Source of the DNA: Lacrimispora xylanolytica
Lineage (GTDB): Bacteria > Bacillota > Clostridia > Lachnospirales > Lachnospiraceae
Direction: 5' to 3'
Assembly: GCF_026723765.1 (NCBI RefSeq)
Contig: NZ_CP113524.1
Span: 1,721,001-1,785,000 of the forward strand
DNA length: 64,000 bases
This document shows, piece after piece, positions 25,622 to 34,478 of this stretch. Each line of letters begins with the position of its first letter. Position 1 is the first letter of the stretch. The position numbers and the translations under genes were made by a program. The notes under the pieces were generated by a model, which was not told where the DNA came from, ran no database searches, and was given only the letters and a program-made list of their open reading frames with translations.

Positions 25622-26467
25622 ATGATTAGATTAAAAAGTATAGAGAATAGAAGTTATATAAAAAGAAACGTGATTCTGCTTCTGTTATTGATTTTAATGA
25701 TTGTAGTCATTAGTCTTTTGGCGCCCCATTTAGTGCCCAATGATCCCTATGAGACCAATGCCCTATACCGAAAGGGAGCCCCGAATCTTAAGTATTTCTT
25801 CGGGACAGATAAGCTGGGCCGCTGTATTTTTTCCAGAGTTATCATGGGGACAAGGACTTCCATTGTATCCGCTCTTTTGGTTGTGGCAGCTTCTCTTACA
25901 ACAGGCACAGTTCTCGGTGTACTGGCAGGTTATTACGGAGGATTCTTAGACCGGGTGGTTACTGGAATCTGCGACATCTTCCTTGCATTTCCCCAGATGA
26001 TATTGGCCATAGGGGTTGCAGGTCTTATGGGCGGAACCATGACAAATGCTATCCTTGCCCTCGCCTTAACTGGCTGGACCACCTATGCAAGGCTTTCCAG
26101 AGGACTTGTGATGGCACTTAAAAATGAGGCATATATCAGTGCTGCCAGATTAAGCGGAAGCACTGGCTTGGAAATCATGGTGGAACACATTCTGCCAGGA
26201 ATTGCAGGAGAGCTGCTCGTCAATGCCTCCCTTCAGATTTCATCGGTAATGATTGGCTTTGCTGGCTTATCTTATCTTGGTCTTGGAGTTTTAGTACCAG
26301 AAGCAGAATGGGGGTCCATGATCAGCGAGGCTGTCGGCTATATGCAGCAGGCACCCTGGGCTGTAATGGCACCTGGAGCCGCTCTTTTTATCACGGTGTT
26401 ATTGTTTCAGCTGCTTGGAGATTCCCTTAGGGATTATTTTGGAGTGGGGAGAGGCGCATATGAGTGA
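25622..26467 (+). CDS. Dipeptide/nickel ABC permease, DppC/NikC type
   Basis: 281 residues beginning directly after the DppB-type stop codon. It has the DppC family features APHLVPNDPYETN, FFGTDKLGRCIFSRVIMGTRTS and EAA loop ISAARLSGSTGLEIMVEHILP, with about six membrane helices. Channel partner of the previous gene product. Its last eight bases overlap the ATPase gene, indicating translational coupling. Confidence 0.93.
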   Translation: MIRLKSIENRSYIKRNVILLLLLILMIVVISLLAPHLVPNDPYETNALYRKGAPNLKYFFGTDKLGRCIFSRVIMGTRTSIVSALLVVAASLTTGTVLGVLAGYYGGFLDRVVTGICDIFLAFPQMILAIGVAGLMGGTMTNAILALALTGWTTYARLSRGLVMALKNEAYISAARLSGSTGLEIMVEHILPGIAGELLVNASLQISSVMIGFAGLSYLGLGVLVPEAEWGSMISEAVGYMQQAPWAVMAPGAALFITVLLFQLLGDSLRDYFGVGRGAYE

Positions 26468-28049
26468 AACAGTTCTGTCCATAAAAAATCTGTCTGTAAA
26501 TTATGGAAACCAGCCCATTTTACAGGATGTATCATTTGAGGTAAACAGAGGAGAGATCATAGGAATCGTGGGAGAGAGCGGGTGTGGGAAAAGCACCCTG
26601 TTACGAGCGCTGTTTCCTAAGAAACCTGTTAATCTAAACGTATCTGCGGATCGTATCTTATTTGAAGATCTGGATATGCTGGCCGGAGAAAAGAAGCAGA
26701 TTGAGATGTTATGCGGAAGAGGGCTGGGCATGATCTTTCAAAATCCCAAAGCCTCATTTAATCCCATTCGAACCTACAGAAGCCAGTTCATAGAAACCTT
26801 AAAAAGCCATGGGATGTATCAAAAGGATACGTTTGAGCCACTTGTTCTTCGCACGTTTGAAAGCATGAACTTATGGGGAGCAAGAGAGCTTTTAGACAGC
26901 TGCCCTTACGAGATGAGCGGCGGTATGAATCAGAGAATTGCCATTGCACTCTCCATTTTGTTAAAACCTCGTCTCCTTCTGGCCGATGAGCCTACCAGTG
27001 CCCTTGATGGGGAATCACAGGAACATGTAATGAAAGAACTTTTAGGAGTACGGTCCCATACAAATACCTCTATCCTTTTAGTGACCCACAATATAGGCCT
27101 ACTGGCAGGAATTGCAGATAAGGTAGGGGTCATATATGAGGGAAAGCTGGCGGAATGGGGACCTGTTTCTAAGGTACTGAAAGCGCCGGAGCATCCTTAT
27201 ACAAAAGCCTTGTTGGAGGCAGTACCAAAAGTAAGAACGGCTGGTCACATCATAAAAGAGAGAAGCTCTGAAAGTATATTAAAGCTTCAGGAAGTGAGCA
27301 AAGAGTATAAGAGAAGGAAAATACCATTTTTAGCCCTGTCCCAGATTGGGTTAGAAGTAAAGGCAGGAGAAATACTTGGCGTAGTAGGAGAAAGCGGAAG
27401 CGGAAAGAGCACCTTACTCAGCATGATTGCAGGCCTTTGCTCCCCTACGGACGGATCGGTGATTTTTAAAAATAAGATCATGAAGAAGCGGAGAGATAGA
27501 GCGGATTTTGGCAAGCTGCAGATGGTGTTCCAAAATGCATCTGAATCCTTTGACCCAAGATATACCATTGGCCAGACCATTGGAAAAGCCATAAAAAACT
27601 TATGCGACGTAAAAGACAAAGAGGATAGGGACAAAAGAATCCATACACTCATGAAGAGGGTAGGGTTATCCCCGGAGCTTGCTGACCGGTATCCCTTTGA
27701 GCTTAGCGGAGGCCAATGCCAGAGAGCTGCCATTGCAAGAGCGATTTCTGTTGGCCCGGAGCTGCTTTTGTGTGATGAAATTACAAGTGCCCTGGATGTA
27801 TCCACACAAAATGGAATCATTGAATTATTAAAAGGGCTTATAAAGGAAACTGGAATGGCAGTCATTTTCGTTTCCCACGATCTTGTGCTGGTAAGCAGCT
27901 TTTGTGATACCATCATGGTGCTTTGCAAGGGAGAGTGCGTAGAGGCTGCGGCGGCTGGAGATTTAATAAAAAATCCAAGTCAGGATTATACTAAAAAATT
28001 ACTGAGAACTGCAAGAATGGATGGGGGCATTTTAATTGGAACAGATTGA
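26460..28049 (+). CDS. Fused double ABC ATPase (DppD-DppF / NikD-NikE type)
   Basis: 529 residues containing two complete ATPase modules in one chain. Module 1 has Walker A GESGCGKST (about 35), signature MSGGMNQR and Walker B LLLADEPTSALD. Module 2 has Walker A GESGSGKST (about 308), signature LSGGQCQR and Walker B LLLCDEITSALD. DppD/NikD and DppF/NikE are usually separate proteins. The AEHPYTKALL-like PEHPYTKALLEAVP motif after module 1 is typical of peptide/nickel importers. ATG 26460 overlaps the permease stop. It powers the importer above. Confidence 0.93.
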   Translation: MSETVLSIKNLSVNYGNQPILQDVSFEVNRGEIIGIVGESGCGKSTLLRALFPKKPVNLNVSADRILFEDLDMLAGEKKQIEMLCGRGLGMIFQNPKASFNPIRTYRSQFIETLKSHGMYQKDTFEPLVLRTFESMNLWGARELLDSCPYEMSGGMNQRIAIALSILLKPRLLLADEPTSALDGESQEHVMKELLGVRSHTNTSILLVTHNIGLLAGIADKVGVIYEGKLAEWGPVSKVLKAPEHPYTKALLEAVPKVRTAGHIIKERSSESILKLQEVSKEYKRRKIPFLALSQIGLEVKAGEILGVVGESGSGKSTLLSMIAGLCSPTDGSVIFKNKIMKKRRDRADFGKLQMVFQNASESFDPRYTIGQTIGKAIKNLCDVKDKEDRDKRIHTLMKRVGLSPELADRYPFELSGGQCQRAAIARAISVGPELLLCDEITSALDVSTQNGIIELLKGLIKETGMAVIFVSHDLVLVSSFCDTIMVLCKGECVEAAAAGDLIKNPSQDYTKKLLRTARMDGGILIGTD

Positions 28050-28776
28050 AGAACGGGTTAAAAAGTATTGGACCAGACGGGCCCATGATTTTTCGGCTGT
28101 ACGAAGAATGGAACTGGAAGATGAAATCAGTAAGCGATGGCTGACAGAAATCAGAACATATTTACCGGATAAAGCTCCCCTTAGAATATTGGATGTTGGG
28201 ACTGGGGCCGGATATTTTGCGGTACTTCTTTCCATGGAAGGGCATGAAGTATGTGGAATTGATCTTACTCCTGCCATGATTGATGAGGCAAAAAGTCTGG
28301 CAGAGGATTTGAAACGTTCCATAAGCTTTCAGGTGATGGATGCCCAGAACCTGGAGTTTCCGGATGAGTCCTTTGATGTGGTCATTGCCAGGAATTTGAC
28401 CTGGACCTTACCAGATCCTAAAAAAGCATACGGAGAGTGGCTGAGAGTTCTGAAAAAAGGCGGGCTTTTGTTAAACTTTGATGCCGATTATGGACAAGAG
28501 GTCTTAAACCTGGATCCTGGGGAGGAAGAAAAGGAATATGTCGGCTCCGGCAGCCATATGGGCGTGACCAGGGAACTTCTTTTAGAATCAAACCAGATTA
28601 CAAAGTCTATGGAAATCAGCCAAAGCAAAAGACCGGATTGGGACCTAAAGGTACTAATAGAGACTGGATATATAAATTGCAGGTGCGATAGGAATGCCGG
28701 ATTCAGGATTCTCAGGGAGAAGAATGGGGAGAAAGCACCTACTTTTCTATTAGCAGCAGAAAAAGCGGGGGAATGA
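28036..28776 (+). CDS. Class I SAM-dependent methyltransferase, first of a tandem pair
   Basis: 246 residues with a Rossmann methyltransferase core: motif I LDVGTGAGYFAVLL (SAM glycine loop), motif II GIDLTPAMIDEA, then DAQNLEFPDESFDVVIARN and LRVLKKGGLLLNFD. The start is TTG at 28036 with GGGGG upstream, overlapping the ATPase gene by 14 bases, so it is translationally coupled to the importer. The target of methylation is unknown. Coupling to a metal-regulated importer suggests modification of an imported ligand, a chelator or the metal itself (arsenic/selenium-type methylation is one thought), but nothing in the sequence decides this. Confidence 0.88.
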   Translation: MEQIEERVKKYWTRRAHDFSAVRRMELEDEISKRWLTEIRTYLPDKAPLRILDVGTGAGYFAVLLSMEGHEVCGIDLTPAMIDEAKSLAEDLKRSISFQVMDAQNLEFPDESFDVVIARNLTWTLPDPKKAYGEWLRVLKKGGLLLNFDADYGQEVLNLDPGEEEKEYVGSGSHMGVTRELLLESNQITKSMEISQSKRPDWDLKVLIETGYINCRCDRNAGFRILREKNGEKAPTFLLAAEKAGE

Positions 28777-28780
28777 AATC

Positions 28781-29530
28781 ATGTTGTTGGAAGAAAATAA
28801 AAAATACTGGACCAGCCGCACCATGGGGTATTCCCAGGTAAATGAAAAGGAGCTCTCTTCCAGCCAGAAGGAAAAATGGCTGGACGTCATCACCCATTAT
28901 TTGCCTGGAGACAGAAAAAACATAAAAGTGCTTGATATGGGCACCGGGCCAGGCTTTTTTGCCATCATATTAGCAGAGGCCGGTTTTCAAGTGACTGCTG
29001 TGGATTGTACAGAATCTATGCTTAATCGGGCTAAAATAAATGCAGGAGAATTAAAGGATCGGATTACCTGGGTGCTTTCTGATGCAGAAAATACAGACCT
29101 TGAATCAGAGGCATATGATGCAGTTGTCAGCAGAAATGTGACTTGGAATTTAAAAGAACCAGAGAAGGCTTATAGAGAATGGCTGAGGGTCTTAAAAAAG
29201 GGCGGAGTTCTTTTAAACTTTGATGCGAACTGGTATCAGTATTTATTCGATGATGAAAAAAGAAAAGGCTATGAAACGGACAGAAAGCGAGTCAAAGAGC
29301 TGTGTGTGGAGGATCATTACACATGCACAGATATCGATGCCATGGAGTCAATTGCCAAAAAGCTGCCCTTAAGCAGCAGGTGCAGACCCCAGTGGGATCT
29401 TGAGATACTAAACAGCTTTGCCGTATCAAAGGTAAAATCAGACCCTGATGTGTGGAAACAGGTGTGGTCGGAAGAAGAAAAAATCAATTATAACTCCACA
29501 CCCATGTTTTCCATTTATGCAATAAAATAA
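28781..29530 (+). CDS. Class I SAM-dependent methyltransferase, second of a tandem pair
   Basis: 249 residues, clearly paralogous to the preceding enzyme along its whole length: both begin with E..KKYWT.R....S.V, then LD.GTG.G.FA and the block RVLKKGGxLLNFDA. Motif I is LDMGTGPGFFAIIL and motif II TAVDCTESML. It starts four bases after its partner. The C-terminal halves differ (this one has extra Cys near LCVEDHYTCTD), so the pair may act as a heterodimer or on successive steps. It is the last gene of the operon and is followed by a terminator. Confidence 0.88.
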   Translation: MLLEENKKYWTSRTMGYSQVNEKELSSSQKEKWLDVITHYLPGDRKNIKVLDMGTGPGFFAIILAEAGFQVTAVDCTESMLNRAKINAGELKDRITWVLSDAENTDLESEAYDAVVSRNVTWNLKEPEKAYREWLRVLKKGGVLLNFDANWYQYLFDDEKRKGYETDRKRVKELCVEDHYTCTDIDAMESIAKKLPLSSRCRPQWDLEILNSFAVSKVKSDPDVWKQVWSEEEKINYNSTPMFSIYAIK

Positions 29531-29568
29531 GATTCTGCAAATCTCCAATAAAAATCATTTGCCCAAAA

Positions 29569-29607
29569 GCACATTTCGAAGTATAATTACTTGAAGTGTG
29601 TTTTTTA
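29569..29607 (+). terminator. Terminator of the importer/methyltransferase operon
   Basis: GCACATTTC-AAGT / ACTT-GAAGTGTGT imperfect stem followed by six T (29601-29606). Confidence 0.7.
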
Positions 29608-29653
29608 TTCCTACTAAAATGATATAATATTGATAAGAAAGAGGTAGAATCAG

Positions 29654-30442
29654 TTGTTGAATCAGTTTTCAAGAACCCAGCTTCTCCTTGGCGAAGGAGC
29701 CATGGGTCAATTGATGGAAGCAAAAGTTGCTGTTTTTGGTATTGGCGGAGTGGGCGGTTACGTCGTGGAAGCTTTAGTTCGAAGCGGAGTCCGTTCCTTT
29801 GTGCTGGTAGATGATGATAAGGTATGTCTGACCAATTTAAACAGACAGATCATTGCCACAAGAAAAACAGTGGGTAAATATAAAGTTGAGGTTATGAGAG
29901 ACCGAATTCTGGAAATTAATCCAGATGCTCAGGTTGAGATGCATCAGTGCTTCTTTCTGCCGGAAAATGCGGCAGATTTTAATTTTAAAGAATATGATTA
30001 CGTTGTAGATGCCGTGGATACAGTCACCGCCAAGCTTGAGCTGATTATGAAGGCCAAAGAAGCCGGAGTTCCGGTCATCAGCTGTATGGGAGCAGGAAAC
30101 AAGCTGGACCCTACCAGCTTTTTAGTGGCTGACATATATAAGACAACCATGTGTCCCTTAGCGAAGGTCATGAGAAGAGAGCTGAAAAAAAGAGGGGTCA
30201 AAAAATTAAAGGTGGTTTATTCCAAAGAGAAACCCACAAGACCCATTGAGGATATGTCCATCAGCTGCCGGACAAACTGTATCTGCCCTCCGGGAGCCAA
30301 GCATAAATGCACGGACCGCAGGGATATTCCAGGCAGTGTTGCCTTTGTTCCTTCCGTGGCAGGTCTGATTATTGCTGGAGAAGTGATAAAGGATCTGGCT
30401 AGGATGGCAGATGATTCCACGAGGAGGAATAAAGATGCCTGA
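29654..30442 (+). CDS. tcdA: ThiF/E1-like tRNA threonylcarbamoyladenosine dehydratase
   Basis: 262 residues with the ThiF/MoeB nucleotide-binding loop GIGGVGGYVVEALVRSG, DDDKVCLTNLNRQI and the adenylation region typical of the TcdA (CsdL/YgdL) family. It cyclises t6A37 in ANN-decoding tRNAs to ct6A using ATP. A Cys-rich stretch (SCRTNCICPPGAKHKC) lies near residue 200. The start is TTG 29654 after a GAGGT site. It overlaps the downstream rhodanese/PP-loop gene by eight bases, a pairing that ties two tRNA-modification steps together. Confidence 0.9.
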   Translation: MLNQFSRTQLLLGEGAMGQLMEAKVAVFGIGGVGGYVVEALVRSGVRSFVLVDDDKVCLTNLNRQIIATRKTVGKYKVEVMRDRILEINPDAQVEMHQCFFLPENAADFNFKEYDYVVDAVDTVTAKLELIMKAKEAGVPVISCMGAGNKLDPTSFLVADIYKTTMCPLAKVMRRELKKRGVKKLKVVYSKEKPTRPIEDMSISCRTNCICPPGAKHKCTDRRDIPGSVAFVPSVAGLIIAGEVIKDLARMADDSTRRNKDA

Positions 30443-31592
30443 TTTAAGCCTGTCATTGGACCAGATGAAAGAACTTGATGAGAACGAATGCCTGCTTATC
30501 GATGTCAGGGACCAGACCGCATACAATCACGGTTTTATTCCAGGAGCCATTCAGGTGGATCTGGAAAAAATCTTAGAGGGTGAGTACGTTCCTCCTGCTG
30601 GTAAAAAAGTGATTTTATACTGCTTAAAAGGCGTTATCAGTGTGGAGGCAGCAGAATATCTGACTCAAAAAGGCTTTGAAGCCTATAACTTAGAGGGCGG
30701 CTATGGAACATGGCTTATTAGCTCTATGGAGAAGGAAAAAGAAGAGGATAGCGCTGTCCGTCTGGACGAAATTGAACGAAGCCTGCGAAAGAAATTTCAC
30801 AAGAACATATTCAGCCGGTTTGCTAAGGCCATTAATGAATATCAGCTGGTAAAGGAACATGACAAGATAGCAGTCTGCATCTCCGGCGGCAAGGATTCCA
30901 TGTTAATGGCGAAGCTGTTTCAGGAGATAAGGCGCCATAATAAATTTCCCTTTGAGCTTGTATTCCTTGTTATGGACCCTGGATATAACGGGATGAACCG
31001 GGAAGTCATAGAGAACAATGCAAAGCTTCTTAACATCCCAATCACCGTGTTTGAGACCCAGATCTTTGATGCCGTTTACGATGTGGAAAAATCCCCCTGC
31101 TATCTCTGTGCCAGAATGAGAAGGGGATATCTGTACAGCAAAGCCAAGGAGCTGGGCTGTAATAAGATCGCATTAGGCCATCATTATGATGACGTCATCG
31201 AGACCATACTTATGGGTATGATGTACGGCGGCCAGATTCAGACCATGATGCCGAAGCTTCACAGCACGAATTTTGAAGGAATGGAACTCATCCGTCCCAT
31301 GTATCTGATTCGGGAAGATGATATTAAGGCGTGGAGAGATTATAATGGTCTTCATTTTATCCAGTGTGCCTGCCGGTTTACTGATACCTGTACTACCTGC
31401 AGAACCGATGGGAACACAGGATCCAAAAGAGTGGAAATTAAGGATTTAATTAAAGAACTTAAAAAAGTAAATCCTTATATCGAAGGCAATATTTTTAAAA
31501 GTGTGGAAAACGTGAATTTAAATACCATAATTGCTTATAAGGAAAATGGGACTGTCCATCATTTTCTTGATGAATATGATGAAAACAAGTAA
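30435..31592 (+). CDS. Rhodanese fused to a TtcA-like PP-loop tRNA thiolase
   Basis: 385 residues. The N-terminal rhodanese module (about 1-100) has LIDVRDQTAYNHGFIPGAIQVDL and catalytic Cys 63 in YCLKGVIS. The C-terminal PP-loop ATPase has SGGKDS (150-155), CYLCARMRRG and GHHYDDVIETILMGM, as in TtcA enzymes that make 2-thiocytidine in tRNA with a [4Fe-4S] cluster. A second Cys cluster, CACRFTDTCTTC, replaces the usual C-x2-C. Fusion of a sulfur carrier to the thiolase suggests persulfide delivery in cis. ATG 30435 has GAGGAGG upstream. The exact tRNA position modified is not certain. Confidence 0.88.
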   Translation: MPDLSLSLDQMKELDENECLLIDVRDQTAYNHGFIPGAIQVDLEKILEGEYVPPAGKKVILYCLKGVISVEAAEYLTQKGFEAYNLEGGYGTWLISSMEKEKEEDSAVRLDEIERSLRKKFHKNIFSRFAKAINEYQLVKEHDKIAVCISGGKDSMLMAKLFQEIRRHNKFPFELVFLVMDPGYNGMNREVIENNAKLLNIPITVFETQIFDAVYDVEKSPCYLCARMRRGYLYSKAKELGCNKIALGHHYDDVIETILMGMMYGGQIQTMMPKLHSTNFEGMELIRPMYLIREDDIKAWRDYNGLHFIQCACRFTDTCTTCRTDGNTGSKRVEIKDLIKELKKVNPYIEGNIFKSVENVNLNTIIAYKENGTVHHFLDEYDENK

Positions 31593-31602
31593 TTTTTAGG
31601 CC

Positions 31603-31628
31603 GTATTTCAAAGTCATCCTTGAAATAC
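31603..31628. repeat. 9-bp inverted repeat upstream of the Rrf2 gene
   Basis: GTATTTCAA / TTGAAATAC with an 8-base spacer and no T-run, so not a good terminator. It could be an operator for the adjacent Rrf2 regulator. Confidence 0.4.
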
Positions 31629-31671
31629 ATACTAACCTTGTGGTAAATTATGATTAAGGAGGTTATATCTT

Positions 31672-32103
31672 ATGAAAATTTCAACAAAGGGCCGGTATGC
31701 GGTCAGACTAATGATAGACCTTGCAGAGCATAACAACGGAGAATTTATAACGCTTATGGATATCGCAGAGCGCCAGGAGATTTCGGAAAAATATTTGGAA
31801 TCCATCGTATCCATACTCAGCAAGAATGGCCTTCTTATTTCCTTAAGAGGAAAAGGCGGCGGATATAAACTTGCTAAGGATCCGGAATTTTATACGGTAG
31901 GCAGCATTTTAAGACTGACGGAAGGCTCCCTCGCTCCTGTTTCCTGCATGGAAGGGGAGGCGAATAACTGCAACCGGGCATCCCATTGCCAGACCCTCGA
32001 GATGTGGGAAGGGTTAAACAAACTGATCAATGATTACTTTGATGGAATCACCATTGCAGATCTGGTTCGTAAGAGTGATTACAGCGACAATTACATCATA
32101 TAG
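31672..32103 (+). CDS. Rrf2-family transcriptional regulator (IscR/CymR-like)
   Basis: 143 residues. The N-terminal winged helix is classic Rrf2 (MKISTKGRYAVRLMIDLA, ISEKYLESIVSILSKNGLL, RGKGGGYKLA). Three cysteines follow (CMEGEANNCNRASHC) in the position where IscR, NsrR and RsrR hold an Fe-S cluster; spacing is 7 and 5 rather than 5 and 5. CymR, the cysteine-metabolism Rrf2 regulator of Firmicutes, lacks a cluster, so this one is closer to the Fe-S-binding type. Its position after sulfur-transfer genes fits control of Fe-S or sulfur metabolism. AAGGAGG precedes the ATG. Confidence 0.92.
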   Translation: MKISTKGRYAVRLMIDLAEHNNGEFITLMDIAERQEISEKYLESIVSILSKNGLLISLRGKGGGYKLAKDPEFYTVGSILRLTEGSLAPVSCMEGEANNCNRASHCQTLEMWEGLNKLINDYFDGITIADLVRKSDYSDNYII

Positions 32104-32115
32104 ACATTGAGCGTA

Positions 32116-32161
32116 AAAACAGCAAGAAGTCTGATTCTTTTATCAGGCCCCTTGCTGTTTT
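32116..32161 (+). terminator. Bidirectional terminator between Rrf2 and ABC exporter genes
   Basis: AAAACAGCAAG / CTTGCTGTTTT with an inner CTGAT/ATCAG pair. A- and T-flanks allow use from both sides. Confidence 0.85.
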
Positions 32162-32182
32162 GTATTGTGTGACAGCTCTAAA

Positions 32183-33766
32183 TCAACCAAGGAATTTCTT
32201 TGTGGAAAAGCGGCCAAGGCTTCGATACAATCCAACAGTGATTGCTGCCAAAATAAAGGTGGCGGCAACAGTGATGTACTGGTTCCACTGCGGAAGTGAA
32301 AGCCCCAATGCTACCGGAGCTGCAATTGCTGCTAATCCAATAAGCATGGTCACCATGACTGACATAGACTGTTTGACCGCCTCCTGAGGACTCTTCCAGT
32401 CATACTTCAGGAAACGAAGATTGACGGACAAACCCACAACTGCAATAAACAGGGCGTAGACGGTTGGCGTTATAAAAATCATCAGTACGGTAATGAATTT
32501 AAATGGAAAGGTCATGGATAAAATAGCGCTGCTAAAGAGAATGGCTGGCAGCAGAACCGTTAAATTCACCATGATCTTGGAGTCAAAAACTGCCTTAGTG
32601 CTCACTGGAAGAGAGTTTAGTATCCAGCGGTGCTTCCCCTCCATATTAAGGGAAGCAGCGGTAGTGGATGACATAGTAACAAAAATGGCTGGAAAAAAGG
32701 GAGCCATGTGCTGCAGCATATCTGAAAGCCCCGGCAGTTCTAACATGTCGGAAATTTGTCTGGAACCGAACACCTTAAGGAGCAAGATGGACCCCACCAT
32801 CATCACAGAACCGAAACAAGTGTTAAGCAGGTATACCGGATAGGAGGTCAAAAGCTTTAACTCTCTGCGGTAAAGTGCCTTGTTTGGGGTTTTCGCGTAT
32901 AACTGGGTAACCCGGTAAGCGGAGCGGGTATGCTGGGTAAATAACGCGTTATTGATATTTGTGTATACTTTGGATAGAAGAAATACAAAGAGAGCAGAAG
33001 CAGTGATTGACAAAAGAGCAAAGCCTGTCAATGCCAAAACACTTCTCTTCCACAGTGCAGCAGTGACCAATGCTGCCGGTGGATATAAATGACGAATTGC
33101 ATTCCCCAGCTGCAGGCCAAGGTCAGCAAGCAAATCCATATCCATGGACTGTATGGAAAAGGAGAGTGCCAACGTGCCAAGGGTTACTGTAAGGCTTAAG
33201 AGAGTGATCACAAGGTTTTTGTGACGGAACCGAACGCTGATGGCCGTGATCACCACTCCAATGAACATGGATACAATCATGGGAAGAAGCGGAGCTAACA
33301 GCCAGATGAGAAGCGCCGACAGCCAGAGGATGACCGGTGATCCGGTGACGTTCATAAAGACCACCAAAGCCGGAATCATAACCACACCGCCAAAGATCAC
33401 ATTGCCTAAATACACCGTCAGTAATCTGCTTAGAATAACAGATGACTTGGAAACCGGAAGGGACATAATTATGTCAAAGTCTGAAAATCCAAACAAGGTT
33501 GTGCTGCTGTGGATCAAAGTGTAGACCAGGGTAATTAAGGAGAATAGCAGCAAAGAGATAGCAGGCACCAGTTCCACCAGCCCAATCGCAGCGTAACCTG
33601 CCGAAATCATATAACTGAAAAAGACCGCCTCGGCCCCTAGCATCAGGAACACGATTCCCATGCCCATGGCCTTAAGCCCTGCCCGAGTATCCTTGGTATG
33701 GATCAGTTTATTGATACCAAAAAGTCCAAGGAGCTGGATTTTACTTAGTAAAAACACGTCAGTCAT
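32183..33766 (-). CDS. ABC exporter membrane subunit (PF16949-like)
   Basis: 527 residues with about twelve hydrophobic helices in two similar halves and a soluble central region (YTNINNALFTQHTRSAYRVTQLYAKTPNKALYRRELKLL). This pattern matches the large ABC-2-like permeases of Firmicutes that work with a single ATPase. Substrate is unknown; related systems export peptides or drugs. It overlaps the upstream ATPase gene by eight bases. It is the final gene of a regulator-ATPase-permease operon. Confidence 0.85.
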   Translation of the reverse strand: MTDVFLLSKIQLLGLFGINKLIHTKDTRAGLKAMGMGIVFLMLGAEAVFFSYMISAGYAAIGLVELVPAISLLLFSLITLVYTLIHSSTTLFGFSDFDIIMSLPVSKSSVILSRLLTVYLGNVIFGGVVMIPALVVFMNVTGSPVILWLSALLIWLLAPLLPMIVSMFIGVVITAISVRFRHKNLVITLLSLTVTLGTLALSFSIQSMDMDLLADLGLQLGNAIRHLYPPAALVTAALWKRSVLALTGFALLSITASALFVFLLSKVYTNINNALFTQHTRSAYRVTQLYAKTPNKALYRRELKLLTSYPVYLLNTCFGSVMMVGSILLLKVFGSRQISDMLELPGLSDMLQHMAPFFPAIFVTMSSTTAASLNMEGKHRWILNSLPVSTKAVFDSKIMVNLTVLLPAILFSSAILSMTFPFKFITVLMIFITPTVYALFIAVVGLSVNLRFLKYDWKSPQEAVKQSMSVMVTMLIGLAAIAAPVALGLSLPQWNQYITVAATFILAAITVGLYRSLGRFSTKKFLG

Positions 33767-34478
33767 TGTCTAACACCTCCAAAAACGCGTGCTCAAGGCT
33801 TGAATCTCCCCGCACCTCTTCGGTGCTTCCGCAGGCAATCAGCCTGCCGCCTTTGATAATGCCGATGCGGTTGCACAGCTTTTCAGCCACGTCCAATACA
33901 TGGGTGGAAAAAAAGATGGCACCTCCCTGGTCACACATCTCTTTCATCATCTCTTTAAGCCGAAAAGCTGCTGATGGATCCAGTCCGACAAAAGGCTCGT
34001 CAAGAACCAGTAAACGCGGTTTATGCAAAAACGCGGAGATGAGTGCCAGCTTTTGCTTCATTCCATGAGAATAGGAGCCAATTAAATCACCCAGATTTGC
34101 CGTTAGCTCCAACCGTTTGGAATAATCAGCAATTCGTTCCTCCCGTTCCTGCTTTCCTACACGAAAGATATCGGCTATAAAGGAGAGATATTGGATTCCT
34201 GTTAAATAGTCATAAAGATCAGGATTATCCGGCAGGTAGGCAATCACCTGTTTGCAGGCCAGAGGTTCATCCTCCAGGGAATGACCGTCAACCATAATGC
34301 TTCCCTGTTCAAAATCCAGTATCCCCACTGCTGAGCGGATGGTGGTGGTCTTTCCTGCTCCGTTATGTCCAATAAAGCCAAAAAGATCGCCTGCATGTAT
34401 GGTGAGGCTTACGTCATCCACTGCTTTTTTACCTCCATAAGTCTTGGTTAAATGATCAATTCTCAGTATTTCACTCAT
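33759..34478 (-). CDS. ABC exporter ATP-binding subunit
   Basis: 239 residues from ATG 34478, which has GGAGGAG upstream; a longer reading from 34577 runs through the regulator gene and is rejected. Walker A is GHNGAGKTT (about 39), signature YSHGMKQKL (a Ser-His variant of LSGGQ), Walker B LLVLDEPFVGLDP, and the H-loop STH. The GHNGAGKTT and SHGM forms mark the ABC-2/DRA-type exporter ATPases. It drives the downstream permease. Confidence 0.92.
   Translation of the reverse strand: MSEILRIDHLTKTYGGKKAVDDVSLTIHAGDLFGFIGHNGAGKTTTIRSAVGILDFEQGSIMVDGHSLEDEPLACKQVIAYLPDNPDLYDYLTGIQYLSFIADIFRVGKQEREERIADYSKRLELTANLGDLIGSYSHGMKQKLALISAFLHKPRLLVLDEPFVGLDPSAAFRLKEMMKEMCDQGGAIFFSTHVLDVAEKLCNRIGIIKGGRLIACGSTEEVRGDSSLEHAFLEVLDND

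Noticed and set aside
24686-26467. Naming the importer permeases nikB/nikC.
   Set aside because: NikBC, DppBC and OppBC cannot be separated by eye and the substrate is unknown, so no gene symbols were assigned.
31603-31628. Hairpin after the rhodanese-TtcA gene as a terminator.
   Set aside because: No T-run follows (ATACTAACC); kept only as a possible operator.
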